A DNA stretch of 64,000 nucleotides from Pelomonas sp. Root1444 (GCF_001426885.1 NZ_LMFP01000013.1:298659-362658), one strand, 5' to 3'. Positions 14,272 to 23,995 are shown, numbered from the stretch's first letter. Notes: a model not told the origin generated them from the sequence alone. Numbers and translations: made by a program.

Positions 14272-16527
14272 TCAGCCCAGGCTCTCGGTCGTGCCGTCCT
14301 TGTAGTTGATCTGCGTGCCCGACACGGTGCCGACCTCCTGGTCGCCGGCCTTGATCGAGCCGGTGATCTTGCCGTCGCTGCCGCGCGTGACCGTCGCCGC
14401 GACGGCCAGGCCGTTGCGGCTGGCAGTGATGGTCAGCGGGCCGTCCAGCTCGCCCGCGGTCAGCTTGGCGGCCACGCTGACCTTGCGCTCGCCCGCGCCG
14501 CTGGTGAACTGCTGGGTGACGGTCACGCTGGTCACGTCCTTGCCCGCCTCGGCACGCTCGGCGCCGACGGCCAGCTGAACGACGAGGCCGGCCTTGGTCG
14601 TCACCTTGCCGGCCAGCGACACGGTGCCGGCATGCAGTTCGCCGACGGTGTCGAGCTTGCTGATCTTGGCCGTCGCCTCGATGCTGGCCGAGTCGCCGCT
14701 GGTGCCGACAACCGAGCCGGTGAACTTGGCCGTGGTGGGCGTCGGCGTGGCGGCCAGCAGCGTGGCGGTGTCGCTCTGGCTGAGGGAGCCGGTCAGCGTG
14801 TAGTCGCCCACGGTGGCCTTCACGCCGAGGCTGGCGACGAGCGAGCTCCTGGTCTCGTCGACGGCGATCTTGGAGTCGGGCAGGAACTCGATCTTGGCCG
14901 TCTTGCCACCCACCGTGCGCGTCATGGCGCCGGCGATGGTGGCGTCGGCGACGGCGCCGGCGGTCAGCTCGGCGAGCGAGGCGTTGACGGTGAGGTCCAG
15001 GTCCTGCTTGTCGGTCGCCATCTGGGCCATGCCGAAAGGCAACGCGCCTTTGATCGAGGCCTTGGCCTTGGTGGCGGCCGTCGCGTTGCCCGGCTCGGTC
15101 AGCTCGAAGTGGAAGACGCCGTCCTGTTCGGTGCCGAAGGGCAGGTTGGTGACGTCACCCTCGGCGAAGGTGCCGTTGGTCGACGTCTGGGCCAGAGCGT
15201 CCCAGTTGAAGTCACCGGCGTTGGCGCCGCGCGTGAAGACGACGCGGAAGCGGCTCCACTCATGCGGCTTCTCCAGGTTACGGCCCTGACGGCGCGAATA
15301 GTTGCAGACGACGCGGGTAGTCTGGGCCGCCTCTGCGGTATCGCTGTAGCAGTCCATCGCGGGGCGACTACCGCTCGGGTTGTAGCGCTTGGTCCAGCCA
15401 ACGGCCGTCGGCGCGCGCGACACCATGCCGGCTGTGTCGCCCTGGATGAGCGACCACATGAAGGTGCCGCCCATGCTGAGCAGCTCGTAGTGCTCGATGG
15501 CCAGGCGAGTGCTGTCGTTGACTGCGGTCACCGCATCGGCGAGCGCCTTGCCGGTGGCGCGCAGCTGGCCGTCGGCGATGCTGGCCGACAGGCGCACGTC
15601 GGCGATGACGTCGCGCGCGGCCTTGATGCCGGTGGTGTTGGCGTCAGGCGCCTTGGGCGCGGTGATGATGTTGACGAGCTTGGCGGCAGCCTCGGCCTCG
15701 ATGACCGCGGCCACGTCGGGCTTGGCGAAGGTCTTGGCCGCGTCGGCCAGCATGTCGCCATAGTTGGTGGTCAGCTTGGCCACGTCGACCTTGCCGACGG
15801 CCGTGCCGCCCGGGCCCTTGCCGTCGAGCTTGCCGTCGGCGGCGAAGTCCTTGGCCAGCGCGGCCGCGGCCTCGTGGGCAGGCACGCCCGCGTCGCCGCT
15901 GCCCGCCAGCACCGCGAGCACCAGCGCATAGCGGCCGGCGTCGCTGTTGTCGGTGTTCTTGGCGGTGGCGTCCTTGATCAGCACCGGCGGCGTCAGCGCA
16001 TCGGCCAGGCCGAAGGCGGCGGCCACGGTCTTGTTGGCCGCGCCGATCGTCGTGTCGGTGGCGGCGGCGATGCCGCCGGCGGCCGCGGCCAGTTGCTGCT
16101 TGGCGGCCTCGGTCAGCGGCGTCACGCCGACGGTGGCCGTGCCGCCGGGCGCGACGGCAGACAGCGTCTGGCCGGCCGGGAAGCTGACATTGGTCTTGGT
16201 GTGCTCGTCGAAGTAGGTGACGCCCGTGCCGCCCTGCACGCTCACGACGACGGCGCCGGTGTGGCTGCCCAGGTCGATCTTGGCGACGCCATTGGCGTCG
16301 ACCGTGCCACGCGCGATCTCGGTCGTGCCGTCGAGCTTGTAGGCCACCACCACGGTGCCGGCCGAGAACTGGCCGAGCGAAGGTGTGACCGTGATGGGGT
16401 TGGAAACCGTGACCGGCGGCGGTGCCGGCGAATCACTGCCGCTGCTGCCGCCGCCACCGCAGGCGGTCAATGCCAATGCGCTGGCCACCACCAGTGCGGT
16501 GAGCTGAATGTTCTTGGACGAAGCCAT
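14272..16527 (-). CDS. Large secreted lipoprotein, function unknown
   Basis: A 751-residue protein with a lipoprotein signal: lipobox LTAC with C23, followed by a Gly/Ser-rich linker (GGGGSSGSDS) and a Pro-rich stretch. The rest is Ala/Thr/Val-rich with repeated beta-type segments in the C-terminal half (GSLSQSDTATLL, AKFTGSVVG, KVSVAAKLTAG). The middle part has two cysteines close together (MDCYSD, VVCNYS). A GAGGGA ribosome site precedes the ATG at 16527; the frame is open further upstream but without signal-like sequence. Likely outer-membrane or surface exposed. Family not recognised. Confidence 0.8.
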   Translation of the reverse strand: MASSKNIQLTALVVASALALTACGGGGSSGSDSPAPPPVTVSNPITVTPSLGQFSAGTVVVAYKLDGTTEIARGTVDANGVAKIDLGSHTGAVVVSVQGGTGVTYFDEHTKTNVSFPAGQTLSAVAPGGTATVGVTPLTEAAKQQLAAAAGGIAAATDTTIGAANKTVAAAFGLADALTPPVLIKDATAKNTDNSDAGRYALVLAVLAGSGDAGVPAHEAAAALAKDFAADGKLDGKGPGGTAVGKVDVAKLTTNYGDMLADAAKTFAKPDVAAVIEAEAAAKLVNIITAPKAPDANTTGIKAARDVIADVRLSASIADGQLRATGKALADAVTAVNDSTRLAIEHYELLSMGGTFMWSLIQGDTAGMVSRAPTAVGWTKRYNPSGSRPAMDCYSDTAEAAQTTRVVCNYSRRQGRNLEKPHEWSRFRVVFTRGANAGDFNWDALAQTSTNGTFAEGDVTNLPFGTEQDGVFHFELTEPGNATAATKAKASIKGALPFGMAQMATDKQDLDLTVNASLAELTAGAVADATIAGAMTRTVGGKTAKIEFLPDSKIAVDETRSSLVASLGVKATVGDYTLTGSLSQSDTATLLAATPTPTTAKFTGSVVGTSGDSASIEATAKISKLDTVGELHAGTVSLAGKVTTKAGLVVQLAVGAERAEAGKDVTSVTVTQQFTSGAGERKVSVAAKLTAGELDGPLTITASRNGLAVAATVTRGSDGKITGSIKAGDQEVGTVSGTQINYKDGTTESLG

Positions 16528-16695
16528 CTTGTGTATTCCCTCGGTGTCGCTGCCGCGGTCCAGAGCGATGCGTATGCCGCCCCCCGCAGACGCCGGCGAG
16601 TCTAGGCAGCGGCACCGGCGGGCCGCGCGAACCAATCGGGGGCGCTGTGAAAAAGGACCGTTCAACCCGGCGCCGAAGGCAAGCGGGCCGACCCT

Positions 16696-16727
16696 AAAAA
16701 GAGACAGCCGCCCGACCGCCGGGCAGC
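16696..16727 (-). terminator. Rho-independent terminator
   Basis: Minus-strand stem GCTGCCCG/CGGGCGGC with a short loop, followed by TGTCTCTTTTT. It lies about 34 bases after the stop of the gene at 16761-17423 and separates it from the lipoprotein gene. Confidence 0.7.
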
Positions 16728-16760
16728 CTGTGGCCGACGCTCGATCAGCGCCCCTCCCCG

Positions 16761-17423
16761 TCAGCGCAGGTCGCCGGTCTCGAAATAGACCTCCGCCAGG
16801 CCGCGGGCCTGGAAGGCGCGCTGCACCGCCGCACCGGGCCGCTCCAGGCCCTGCAGCGGGACCTCGACCTCGCCGCGCGGCACGGGTGCATCCAGCCGCA
16901 CGATGTGGTCGAAGTCCGGCCGGCGGTCTATCGTCTTGAAGGCGAACCACTCGCCGCCCTGACCGATCAACCGGTAGCGCCCCGTCGCGGCGTCGCGCAG
17001 CGCGGGGCTCAGGCGGCGGAACAGCAGCACCTCGTCGACGACGACGCGCTGCTCGCCGGCCTGCGGTCTCCCGCCCCGCTCGAAATGCCCTTCGAAGAAA
17101 CGCGCCTTGAACTCGCGCAGCGGGCTGGCGTGGCCCGGGTCCAGGCGCAGCAGGTCGAAAGTCTCGGGGTCGAAGGTCCACAGCCGCGGCCGCGCGGCCA
17201 GCGTGTCGCGCAGCGCGCGGTCGGCTGCGGCGTCGGCCAAGTGAAAGCGCAGCACGATCTGGCTGTCATGCGGCGCATGGAACATCGGCAGGTGCGAGGC
17301 ATACAGGCCCTCGCGCCCGCCGAACACCGCCATGCCGTGGCCGCCCACGGCGGTTTCGGCGGCGCCGGCCGCCAACGGCAGGGCGGCCAATGCCAGCAGC
17401 AAGCGGCGCTTGGTGTCATTCAT
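16761..17423 (-). CDS. Hypothetical exported protein
   Basis: A 220-residue protein with an N-terminal signal peptide (RRLLLALAALPLAAGAAE). The mature region contains GGHGMAVFGG, FHAPHDSQIVLRFHL and WFAFKTIDRRPDFDHIV segments, and appears to be one globular periplasmic domain. The ATG at 17423 is chosen because the signal peptide begins there; the open frame extends 78 codons upstream without a signal. No firm family. It is divergent from the DUF2242 lipoprotein gene. Confidence 0.75.
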   Translation of the reverse strand: MNDTKRRLLLALAALPLAAGAAETAVGGHGMAVFGGREGLYASHLPMFHAPHDSQIVLRFHLADAAADRALRDTLAARPRLWTFDPETFDLLRLDPGHASPLREFKARFFEGHFERGGRPQAGEQRVVVDEVLLFRRLSPALRDAATGRYRLIGQGGEWFAFKTIDRRPDFDHIVRLDAPVPRGEVEVPLQGLERPGAAVQRAFQARGLAEVYFETGDLR

Positions 17424-17559
17424 GCCGCCATTCTGGAGCACCGCACTTGGGGGCATGCGGCTTGCCCTGTCATCGGTTGGCGGACCGGCGGCGTTGGCCC
17501 CGTCACCGGCCCCGCAGGTGCCCTGGCCTGCTGCCTCCCGACGACGGAATAATCCCCAC

Positions 17560-18117
17560 ATGCATCGCCTTCGTTCCCTGATCCTGCCGCTCCTCGTCGG
17601 CACGCTGCTGGCCGGCTGTGGCAGCCTGCCTTCTTCGTCCGACAAGACCGCCGGCAAGGTCTACCAGCGCGAGAGCTTCGCCGCCGAGGAGACCTTCTCG
17701 CGGCTGTTCGACGCCAATGTCGAGACCACCTGCGAGGCCGCACGCCGCGCGCTGCTGAGCCAGGGCTACGTCATCAGCAAGGCCGACAGCGGCCTGGTGC
17801 GCGGCAGCAAGCACTTCCAGCCCGGCGGGGAGATGCATGTGGAGATCGCCTTCAACGTCGTCTGCGTGGGCGACGGGCCGAAGCAGCAGGTCGCCACCGC
17901 CTACGTCAGCGCCCAGCAGGACCGCTATGCGCTGAAGAAGAGCCCGCAGGCCGCGAGTCTCGGGGTCAGCGCGCTGGGCTCCATCTCCGTGCCGCTGTCG
18001 TCCAGCGACGACTCTCTCGTGAAGGTCGCGTCCGAGACCATCCCTGCCGGCGAGTTCTACGACCGCTTCTTCACGCTGATGCAGCGCATGCTGCGCGAGA
18101 ACACGGGTGAGCGTTGA
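17560..18117 (+). CDS. DUF2242 family lipoprotein
   Basis: A 185-residue lipoprotein; lipobox LAGC near residue 19 after a short hydrophobic core. The mature domain (YQRESFAAEETFSRLF, CEAARRALLSQGYVI, FYDRFFTLMQRML) matches what is known of DUF2242, a family of betaproteobacterial outer-membrane-associated lipoproteins of unknown role. The ATG at 17560 gives the signal peptide at the very N terminus. The next gene begins 12 bases downstream, so an operon of three genes is likely. Confidence 0.85.
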   Translation: MHRLRSLILPLLVGTLLAGCGSLPSSSDKTAGKVYQRESFAAEETFSRLFDANVETTCEAARRALLSQGYVISKADSGLVRGSKHFQPGGEMHVEIAFNVVCVGDGPKQQVATAYVSAQQDRYALKKSPQAASLGVSALGSISVPLSSSDDSLVKVASETIPAGEFYDRFFTLMQRMLRENTGER

Positions 18118-18129
18118 CCGCCGCGGGAC

Positions 18130-18867
18130 ATGAATCGCCTCCAGTCCGAACTGCAGCGCCTGTACCTGCTGCCGTCGTCGCACCCCGGCGAAGCTGCTGA
18201 CGGCCGCCTCATCAACGCGCGCGGCGAACTCCGGGCGATGATGCTGGAGCTGGCCCGCCCCGCCGGGTGGGACGCGCTGTCCCGGGTCTGGCAGGGGGTG
18301 CAGGCGGACCTGGGGCTGCCGGCGCCGGCCATCGCCGTGTCGGGCACGGACGGGCTGCAGCTGTGGTTCTCGCTGCAGGAGGCGACGAGCGCCGCCCGCG
18401 CGGCAGCGTTCCTGTCACAGCTGACGGCCCGCTATCTCGCGGGCGTCGCGCCGGCCCGCCTGCGGTCCATGCCGTCGGCCACCGAGCCATCGTGGCGGGC
18501 GGCGCTGGTGCCGGCCCAGCAGGCAGGCTCGGAGAACTGGTCGGCCTTCGTCGCGCCAGACCTGGCACCGGTGTTCGCCGACACGCCCTGGCTGGACATC
18601 CCGCCCAGCGTCGAAGGCCAGGCGGACCTGCTGGCGAAGCTCAAGAGCATCGAGCCGGTCGCGCTGGACGCCGCGATCCGGCGCCTGCAGCCGCTGGATG
18701 GCCCGGCGCCCGAAGCGCCGCCACCGAACGCGCCGCGCGCCGCCACCCAACCCGTCGCCAGCCCGGACGTGGATCCGCGGCGCTTCCTTCAGCAGGTGCT
18801 GAACGACGAGACTGCCGCGCTGCCCCTGCGCATCGAAGCAGCCAAGGCGCTGTTGCCGCGCTCATGA
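18130..18867 (+). CDS. Conserved hypothetical protein
   Basis: A 245-residue protein without signal peptide or membrane segment. It starts with an amphipathic N terminus (MNRLQSELQRLYLL), has a compact middle (LQLWFSLQEATSAARAAAFL) and a proline-rich linker near residues 195-215 before a helical C-terminal tail (DPRRFLQQVLNDETAALPLRIEAAKALLP). Probably cytoplasmic. It shares an ATGA overlap with the PAP2 phosphatase gene, which suggests coupled translation. No function is assigned. Confidence 0.75.
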   Translation: MNRLQSELQRLYLLPSSHPGEAADGRLINARGELRAMMLELARPAGWDALSRVWQGVQADLGLPAPAIAVSGTDGLQLWFSLQEATSAARAAAFLSQLTARYLAGVAPARLRSMPSATEPSWRAALVPAQQAGSENWSAFVAPDLAPVFADTPWLDIPPSVEGQADLLAKLKSIEPVALDAAIRRLQPLDGPAPEAPPPNAPRAATQPVASPDVDPRRFLQQVLNDETAALPLRIEAAKALLPRS

Positions 18868-19559
18868 GCGTGCGGTCGTTGCCGCAGCGCCTGGGCTTGC
18901 AATCCCGTACCGGCCGCCGCTGGTTGACCTTTGCCTTTGCCATGCTCGCTTTGAGCGGCTTCGCGGCGTTGGCCGGCGAGATGCGCGAGTCGGACACCGC
19001 CCGCTGGGACACGGCAGCGCTGCACCTGGCGCAGCAGTGGCGCGCCACGCACCCGCTGGTGGAGGCCGTCATGCGTGAGCTGAGCAGCCTGGGCAGCACG
19101 CCGGTGATGACGCTGTTCACGGTGCTCGCCGCCGGCTGCCTGTGCATGGCGGGCCGGCCGGCGCGGGCTGCGGCGGTGAGCCTGGCCATGATCACCGGCG
19201 CACTGGCGGTGACGGCGCTGAAGAGCGGCTTCGGCCGCGTGCGCCCGGACCCGGCCTTCGCCGCGGTCGTGCAGGACGGCCTGAGCTTTCCGAGCGGCCA
19301 CGCGAGCATGTCCGCCGTGTTCTATCTGACCGTGGGCGTGCTGGTGGCACAGCGGCAGGCGGGGCTGCGCATGCGGGCCTTCCTCATCGGCGCCGCGGCC
19401 TTCATGACCGTGCTGGTGGGCGTGACCCGCGTGATGCTGGGCGTGCACTGGGCCAGCGACGTGCTTGCCGGCTGGGCCTTCGGCGCCGGCTGGGCGGCGC
19501 TGTGGTTCTGGATTGCCGCGCATCTGCGAGACGCACGCAGGCCCAGGTCAGGCGCGTAA
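18864..19559 (+). CDS. PAP2 family membrane phosphatase
   Basis: A 231-residue inner-membrane enzyme of the type 2 phosphatidic acid phosphatase superfamily. The three catalytic motifs are present: KSGFGRVRP (K120-P128), PSGH (143-146) and TRVMLGVHWASD (R189, H195, D199). Five or six membrane helices surround them. Substrates in the family are lipid phosphates such as undecaprenyl pyrophosphate or phosphatidylglycerophosphate; which one applies here is not decided. Start overlaps the preceding gene by ATGA. Confidence 0.93.
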   Translation: MSVRSLPQRLGLQSRTGRRWLTFAFAMLALSGFAALAGEMRESDTARWDTAALHLAQQWRATHPLVEAVMRELSSLGSTPVMTLFTVLAAGCLCMAGRPARAAAVSLAMITGALAVTALKSGFGRVRPDPAFAAVVQDGLSFPSGHASMSAVFYLTVGVLVAQRQAGLRMRAFLIGAAAFMTVLVGVTRVMLGVHWASDVLAGWAFGAGWAALWFWIAAHLRDARRPRSGA

Positions 19560-19563
19560 AGAA

Positions 19564-19593
19564 GAAGGCCCGGCGCGTGGGCGCCAGGCCTTC
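19564..19593 (-). terminator. Hairpin terminator between convergent genes
   Basis: A strong inverted repeat (GAAGGCC...GGCCTTC with an inner GGCGC/GCGCC stem) lies just after the PAP2 gene. On the minus strand it is followed by TTCTTTAC, which would serve the M16 peptidase transcript about 160 bases past its stop. It may work in both directions. Confidence 0.55.
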
Positions 19594-19757
19594 CATCGGT
19601 CTGCCCATCGAGCTGCAGGTCGGTGCAGCAATGCGGGCTCGCGATGGATCCAATGTAGGCCAGCCGGTTGTGGCCAGGCATGCCATCGGCACCGCGCGTC
19701 GACGTAGGCTGGGCCCTACAGGCCGCGGTGACGCTGCCCATGCATGCCTCGGCTGCG

Positions 19758-22619
19758 TCAGCTGGGAGCACGCGCGATCAGGGTCACCCACTGATCCGGC
19801 TTGAGCAGGCGGCGCAGGGCCAGCAGCACGCGCTCGGGCGTGACGGCGGCCAGGCCTTCTTCCTCTTCGGCGAGCAGCTGCGCGAAGCTGATCTCGCGCT
19901 CCAGCTGCACCATCAGCGCGCCGGCCAGGCCCATCTCGCTGCTCAGCCGCTGACGCCTGTCGGCAAGCAGGCGAGAGCGCGCGTGCGCCACCTCCTCCGC
20001 GCTGACACCTTCGGCCAGCAGGCGCTGCACCTCCTCGCGCAAAGCGGCCTCGACCTGCGCGGCGCGGCCGGGTGCGCCGCTGGCCTGCAGGCGCAGGCCG
20101 GCGCGGTCGCCGTCGCCCGGCACGCGCAGCTGAGCGTCGACGCGGTAGCTCACCGCGTCCTGCACACGCAGTCGCTCTGCCAGACGGCCGCCGCTGATCG
20201 CGCCGCCGCCGAGGATGCGCGTGCCGACGAGCATGGGGTAATAGGCTTCGTCGCCACGGCTCAGTGGCAGCTCCTGCATCAGCGAGATCACGACGGCCGG
20301 CTGCCCGTCGCCCTCGCCGCTCGCAGCGCCGGGCGACAGCGTGGCGAAGCGCCCTGCCGCCACCGGCTTGTGCACCGGTGCCGGGCTCACGTAGGCCGGC
20401 GCGTCGGGCTTCTTCCAGCCGGCGAAGAGGTTCTCGACCAGCGCCACCAACCCCTCCGGCACCTGGCCAGCGACGGTGATCCTCAGATCATTGGCCGACC
20501 AATGCTTGCGCTGGAACTCGCGCACGTCCGCCACCGTCAACGCCCGCCACTGCGCGGCCAGCTCGGCGCCCGAGGGCTGGTAGCCCGCGTCGCCCGGCTG
20601 CAGGCCCATCTGCGCCATGCGGTGCTGGCGCTCGCGCTCCGGGGCGCTGGTGCGGCCTTCGCTGCTGTTGCGCTCGGCGCCGGCCAGGCGGGCGAGGGCC
20701 GCGTTGCGCTCCACCTCGAAGGCGGCCTCGGGCAGATCGGGCTCGCTGAGCAGCTCCTTGACCCATTGCAACGCCGGCGCGAGATGCTGGCGCCGCGTCA
20801 GCAGCTGCACGGTCACCGACTGCGGGCCGCTGGCGACGCGCAGCTCGGCCTGGAGCGCCTTCTTGAGCTGGCGGATCGTCGCGGCCGTGCGGCCGGCGGC
20901 ACCGGCCTCCAGCATGGAGCCGCTCAGCGCGCGCCAACCGGCGAGCCGTGCCATGTCGTCGGCACGGCCCCAGCGAAAGCCCAGCATCACGGCCACGCGC
21001 TCGTCCGCCGAGTTGCGCGGCAGCACGCCCAGCTTGATGCCGCTGGGCAGCAGGTAGCGCCTGGACGCGCGCTCCAGCAGCACCGGGTCGGTCTCAAAGG
21101 CATCGCCCGCGCCGAGCGCCTGCGGCGGCTTGAGTTCGCCAATCTCCCCGGCGGGGTCGCTGACGTGCGCGACTTCCACCGGCCGCTCGAACCAGCTGGC
21201 GATGCCGGTCACGGGCTGCTCCTCGAACTGCATGGCCTGTCTCGGCACGGCGGCATCGGTGACGCCACGGGCGTTGACGCGGTTGAGGCTGCGCAGGTAC
21301 AGGTCCGCGGCCGCGTACACGGCCGCCGGCTTCAGCGCGGCCAGACGCTCCTGCAGCCAGAATGCCAGGCGCCAGTCGCCCGCGCCGACGGCGTCGCTGA
21401 TCAGCGCCGGTGCCCGCATGGGGTCGCGAAGCGCTTGGGCGAGCTCACGGGCGCGGGTGTCGGTCATCTGCCGTACCAGCTCGGGGCTGATGGCGCGCCT
21501 GAGGTCCTGCAGGCGGTCGGTCCACTGCGATTCCAGAGACAGCAGCGCCTGCCGCGAGTCAGCGTTCGCGCTCGGGGTGTTGGGCGATTGCACGACCAGG
21601 CCCAGGAGGGCGGGGTCCCGCGTGCGGCCCGCCTCGCCCAGCACGGCCAGCGAAAAGGGCCGCTCGGGCTTGCGCTCGGTCAGGCGGGCGGGCACCTGCC
21701 CCAGCAGCTGCGCCAGCACCACGACGGCCGCCGCGTGCTCGTGCGCCATGCCGGGCACGCGCCAGCCCACGGCCAGGGCCGTGCTGGCGGTTCGCAGGGT
21801 CATCACACGCGGCGCCGTCTGCTGCGGTTCGGCCTGCTCGGGCAGGGGCGGCAGCAGCGCCGCGGCAGGCGGCTCGGGGTTCTTCAGCGGCCCGAAGATC
21901 TCGGCCACGGCCGCCAGCGCCTGGACCGGCTCGAAGCCACCGGTCAGCATCAGCACCGCGTTCTCGGGCCGGTAGTGGCGGCGGTAGAAGGCCTGCAGCG
22001 TCGGCAGCGACAGCTGCTCGATGTCGGCCTCGTAGCCGATCACGGGCCGGCCGTAGGGATGCTGACGGAACGCGGCGGCGAGCAGCCCTTGGCGCATGCG
22101 TCTCACGCCGTCGTGCAGGCCCATCTCGTTGAGCACGATGGGCTTTTCCTTGGCGAAGTCGCCCTCGGCCAGGCGCGCCTCGCTCATGCGCGAGGCCTCC
22201 AACCGCAGCATGCGCTGCAGCGTGGTCGCGGCATCGCCGGCGGGAAAGGTGCTGAGGTAGTTGGTGCGATCGGTGCTGGTGGTGCCGTTGAAGCTGACGC
22301 CCAGGCGCTGCATCTCGGCCCCGAGGTCGGCGATGGACGCCGTGCCGCGGAACGTCACGTGCTCCAACAGGTGCGCCATGCCGGCCTGCCCCGGCCCTTC
22401 ATGCCGGCTGCCGACGCGATAGGTCACCGTCAAGCCGATGCGCGGCGCGCCGGCCTGCGGCATCAACAGCACCTGCAGGCCGTTGTCCAGGCGGTATTCG
22501 GTGATGCCGCCCAGCGTTCTCTGTTCGGAGGGCAGCGCGGCCGGTTCAGCAAAGGCCGGCGTCGACAGCGCCAGCAGCAGCACCAGGGCGGCCTGCATCC
22601 ATCGTCGTTTCGTGCTCAT
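19758..22619 (-). CDS. M16 family zinc metallopeptidase, full-length two-unit form
   Basis: A 953-residue periplasmic peptidase with signal peptide (LVLLLALSTPAFA). The N-terminal half carries the inverted zinc motif H83-L-L-E86-H87 and the distal glutamate in LNEMGLHDG (about E165). The C-terminal half repeats the fold without the zinc site (IKLGVLPRNSADERVAVMLGFRWG, YYPMLVGTRILGGG), as in pitrilysin-type enzymes. Length is normal for this form. It degrades or processes peptides in the periplasm. It stands alone, convergent with the PAP2 gene. Confidence 0.95.
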   Translation of the reverse strand: MSTKRRWMQAALVLLLALSTPAFAEPAALPSEQRTLGGITEYRLDNGLQVLLMPQAGAPRIGLTVTYRVGSRHEGPGQAGMAHLLEHVTFRGTASIADLGAEMQRLGVSFNGTTSTDRTNYLSTFPAGDAATTLQRMLRLEASRMSEARLAEGDFAKEKPIVLNEMGLHDGVRRMRQGLLAAAFRQHPYGRPVIGYEADIEQLSLPTLQAFYRRHYRPENAVLMLTGGFEPVQALAAVAEIFGPLKNPEPPAAALLPPLPEQAEPQQTAPRVMTLRTASTALAVGWRVPGMAHEHAAAVVVLAQLLGQVPARLTERKPERPFSLAVLGEAGRTRDPALLGLVVQSPNTPSANADSRQALLSLESQWTDRLQDLRRAISPELVRQMTDTRARELAQALRDPMRAPALISDAVGAGDWRLAFWLQERLAALKPAAVYAAADLYLRSLNRVNARGVTDAAVPRQAMQFEEQPVTGIASWFERPVEVAHVSDPAGEIGELKPPQALGAGDAFETDPVLLERASRRYLLPSGIKLGVLPRNSADERVAVMLGFRWGRADDMARLAGWRALSGSMLEAGAAGRTAATIRQLKKALQAELRVASGPQSVTVQLLTRRQHLAPALQWVKELLSEPDLPEAAFEVERNAALARLAGAERNSSEGRTSAPERERQHRMAQMGLQPGDAGYQPSGAELAAQWRALTVADVREFQRKHWSANDLRITVAGQVPEGLVALVENLFAGWKKPDAPAYVSPAPVHKPVAAGRFATLSPGAASGEGDGQPAVVISLMQELPLSRGDEAYYPMLVGTRILGGGAISGGRLAERLRVQDAVSYRVDAQLRVPGDGDRAGLRLQASGAPGRAAQVEAALREEVQRLLAEGVSAEEVAHARSRLLADRRQRLSSEMGLAGALMVQLEREISFAQLLAEEEEGLAAVTPERVLLALRRLLKPDQWVTLIARAPS

Positions 22620-22731
22620 GGGCTCCGAGGTCTTGTACTTTCCCTGCCGGGAAATCTACCAGGCCGATTGAGCGCAGCCCTGCGTCAGAAACACTGCCGA
22701 AGCCGGCTGGCGCGTGAAGCGATAGGCCGGC

Positions 22732-23991
22732 TCAACTCGCCAGCCGCCTGGCCCGCCCCAGCAGCAGCGCCCGCTGCACCTCGTTGTCGGTCAGCTCCGC
22801 CGCGCGCAGGTAGGCGTCGCGCGCCTCGCCCACGCGGCCCAGGCGTTCCAGCACGTCGGCCTGCGCGCCGGCGAGGAAGGGGTAGCGCTGGAGCTGCGGC
22901 TCGGCAGCCAGCACGTCCAGCAGCGGCAGCGCGGCCGCCGGGCCGCTCGCAAAGCTCACGGCCACCGCGCGGTTCAACGCGATGACGGGCGAGGGGTTCA
23001 GCGCCAGCAGCCGGTCGTAGCCGGCCACGATGGCGCTCCAGTCCGTGTCCTCCACGCGCGCCGCGCGGGCGTGGCAGGCCGCGATCGCGGCCTGCAGCGT
23101 GTAAGGCCCCGGTTCACCCAGTGACAGTGCCCGCTCCAGCGCGACCAGGCCGCGGCGGATCAGCAGCGCGTCCCAGCGGCGGCGGTCCTGGTCGGGCAGC
23201 AGCACGGGGCGACCTTCGGCGTCCAGCCGCGCGGGCAGGCGCGACGCCTGGATCTCCAGCAGCGCGGCAAGGCCGTGCACCTCGGCGTCATGCGGCAGCA
23301 GGTGCTGCAGCTGACGCACCAGGCGCAAGGCCTCGTCGCACAGCGCCGGGCGCAGCAGGCTGGCACCGCTGCCGGCGCTGTGGCCCTCGTTGAAGATCAG
23401 GTAGACGACGGCCAGCACGGCGCCGAGGCGCTGGGCGCGCTCGCCCGGGCCGGGCAGCTCGTAGGCCTGGCCGTTGAGCGCCTTCTTGGCGCGCACGATG
23501 CGCTGCGCCACGGTGGCCTCGGGCTGCAGGAAGGCGCGGGCGATCTCGGCCGTCTCCAGGCCGCCCAGCAGCCGCAGCGTCAGCGCCACCTGCGCCTCGC
23601 GCGGCAGCACCGGGTGGCAGGCGATGAAGATCAGCCGCAACAGCTCGTCGCCGATCTCGGCCTGGTCGCGCGCGGCGTCGAGGTGGTCGACGAAGTCGGG
23701 CACGACATGCGTGCCGGCGGCCTCGTCGTCGGCCGCCAGGTGCTCGTGCTCGCGCTCCAGCATCTGGCGGCGGCGCAGCCGGTCCAGGGCCTTGTTGCGG
23801 GTGGTCGTCATCAGCCAGGCGGCAGGGTTGGCGGGCTGGCCGTCGCGGGGCCAGGTCTCGATGGCGGCGATGAGCGCGTCCTGCGCGCAGTCCTCGGCCT
23901 CGTCGAGGTCGCGCAGCAGCTTGGCCGCGGCGCCCACGAGGCGGCTGCGCTCGATGCGCCAGACGCCGGCGGCCAGGTCGGCATGGCTCAC
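22732..23991 (-). CDS. ECF sigma factor, ECF42 group, with C-terminal DUF6596/TPR-like extension
   Basis: A 419-residue RNA polymerase sigma factor. Sigma region 2 is seen near residues 10-85 (AEDCAQDALIAAIETWP, NPAAWLMTTTRNKALDRLRR) and region 4 near 115-170 (LTLRLLGGLETAEIARAFLQPEATVAQRIVRAKKAL). The long C-terminal half has VLAVVYLIFNEGHSA and helical repeats, which marks the ECF42 group. Such sigmas usually lack an anti-sigma factor and sit next to YCII (DGPF) genes, as here. It is the last gene of a minus-strand cluster; four bases separate it from the PhnB-like gene. Confidence 0.93.
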   Translation of the reverse strand: MSHADLAAGVWRIERSRLVGAAAKLLRDLDEAEDCAQDALIAAIETWPRDGQPANPAAWLMTTTRNKALDRLRRRQMLEREHEHLAADDEAAGTHVVPDFVDHLDAARDQAEIGDELLRLIFIACHPVLPREAQVALTLRLLGGLETAEIARAFLQPEATVAQRIVRAKKALNGQAYELPGPGERAQRLGAVLAVVYLIFNEGHSAGSGASLLRPALCDEALRLVRQLQHLLPHDAEVHGLAALLEIQASRLPARLDAEGRPVLLPDQDRRRWDALLIRRGLVALERALSLGEPGPYTLQAAIAACHARAARVEDTDWSAIVAGYDRLLALNPSPVIALNRAVAVSFASGPAAALPLLDVLAAEPQLQRYPFLAGAQADVLERLGRVGEARDAYLRAAELTDNEVQRALLLGRARRLAS

Positions 23992-23995
23992 GGCT

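Noticed and set aside
19668-22985. 1105-codon open frame on the plus strand
   Set aside because: It is the antisense of the M16 peptidase, which has signal peptide and zinc motif. The plus product is His/Arg/Gln-rich and without domains.
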